Assembly (NCBI GenBank): GCA_001247695.2
Contig: LGRX02034359.1
Coordinates: 1-15,440 of the forward strand
Reading direction: 5' to 3'
Origin: Cymbomonas tetramitiformis
Lineage: Eukaryota > Chlorophyta > Pyramimonadophyceae > Pyramimonadales > Pyramimonadaceae
Length of the DNA: 15,440 nt
Shown here: positions 15,024 through 15,440 of the stretch, piece after piece
Position numbering within the stretch: position 1 is the first letter of the stretch
How the letters are laid out: every line of letters starts with the position of its first letter
Translations under genes and position numbers: made by a program
The notes under the pieces: model-generated
Told to the model about the DNA's origin: nothing
What the model saw: the letters and a program-made list of their open reading frames with translations, nothing else
Databases searched by the model: none

Positions 15024-15440
15024 CTGTCCACCAATATACGCGTGTCAATCAAACCAGAAACCGCGTAAAACGCGCCAGTGGGGAAGCAACAGCTGTGCGG
15101 TCGCATTGAGCGCGGAAGCAACAACTGTGCGGTCGCGTTGAGCGCGGAAGCAACAACTGTGCGGTCGCGTTGAGCGCGGAAGCAACAACTGTGCGGTCGC
15201 GTTGAGCGCGGAAGCAACAGCTGTGCGGTCGCGTTGAGCGCGCAAGCAACAGCTGTGCGGTCGCGTTGAGCGCGGAAGCAACAGCTGTGCGGTCGCGTTG
15301 AGCGCGGAAGCAACAGCTGTGCGGTCGCGTTGAGCGCGGAAGCAACATCTGTGCGGTCGCGTTGAGCGCGGAAGCAACAGCTGTGCGGTCGCGTTGAGCG
15401 CGGAAGCAACAGCTGTGCGGTCGCGTTGAGCGCGGAAGCA
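15024..15440 (-). other. 3' part of the intron upstream of exon 1
   Basis: Ends at acceptor gacAG (15024-15025). The first 59 bases are unique; the rest is a 32-bp array that continues past the window edge. Confidence 0.8.
15083..15440. repeat. 32-bp tandem repeat, at least 11 copies, open at right edge
   Basis: Units start every 32 bases from 15083 with core GAAGCAACAGCTGTGCGGTC; variants are A/G in CAACAACTG and one GCAAGC. No frame on the minus strand contains a stop, so the same repeat reads open in all three frames. The array runs off the window. Confidence 0.97.

Noticed and set aside
1..15440. tRNA, rRNA or bacterial operon features
   Set aside because: No cloverleaf or rRNA core could be recognised, and no ribosome-binding sites or compact gene order are present.

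Overview
The window looks like nuclear DNA of a GC-rich eukaryote. One spliced gene on the minus strand fills it from edge to edge. I find no second gene. A unicellular alga (for example a haptophyte) is my best guess, because of the high GC, the many GC-rich introns with GTG-type donors and GCGCAG-type acceptors, and the minisatellite-filled introns. That assignment is inference and is not secure.

The gene encodes a thioester protein of the alpha-2-macroglobulin / complement C3 / TEP superfamily. I reconstruct 20 exons (about 3.5 kb coding, about 1166 residues), numbered in transcription order from 15023 down to 91. Every reconstructed junction is GT..AG and keeps the reading frame. Domain order from high to low coordinates: MG3-MG4 (exons 1-3), MG5 (4-5), MG6 (6), a bait-like linker (7-9), the A2M/MG7 domain with the FPEAWLW and TITTW motifs (9), FKPFF and the first half of CUB (10-11), thioester domain (11-16), second half of CUB (17-18), and receptor-binding domain (18-20). 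The 5' end (signal peptide, MG1, MG2) and the 3' end lie outside the window.

Three functional points stand out. The thioester motif GCGEQ is intact but is created by splicing, with its first Gly codon split between exons 11 and 12. The catalytic position about 114 residues downstream is His (VIHTEMQ), as in C3, rather than Asn as in human A2M. No anaphylatoxin-like six-Cys module is present, and a Thr/acidic-rich segment sits where A2M proteins carry the protease bait.

About three quarters of the window is intron. Nearly every long intron carries its own tandem array (units of 6, 11, 24, 24, 31, 34, 34, about 37-41, 41, 49, 57 and 32 bp), often within tens of bases of a splice site. In the array at the left edge the repeat unit contains the 5' splice site of exon 20, so the donor itself is tandemly duplicated. 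Intron 9 holds a roughly 620-bp imperfect foldback (inverted duplication). Intron 7 holds an AT-rich island. Both window edges lie inside tandem arrays.
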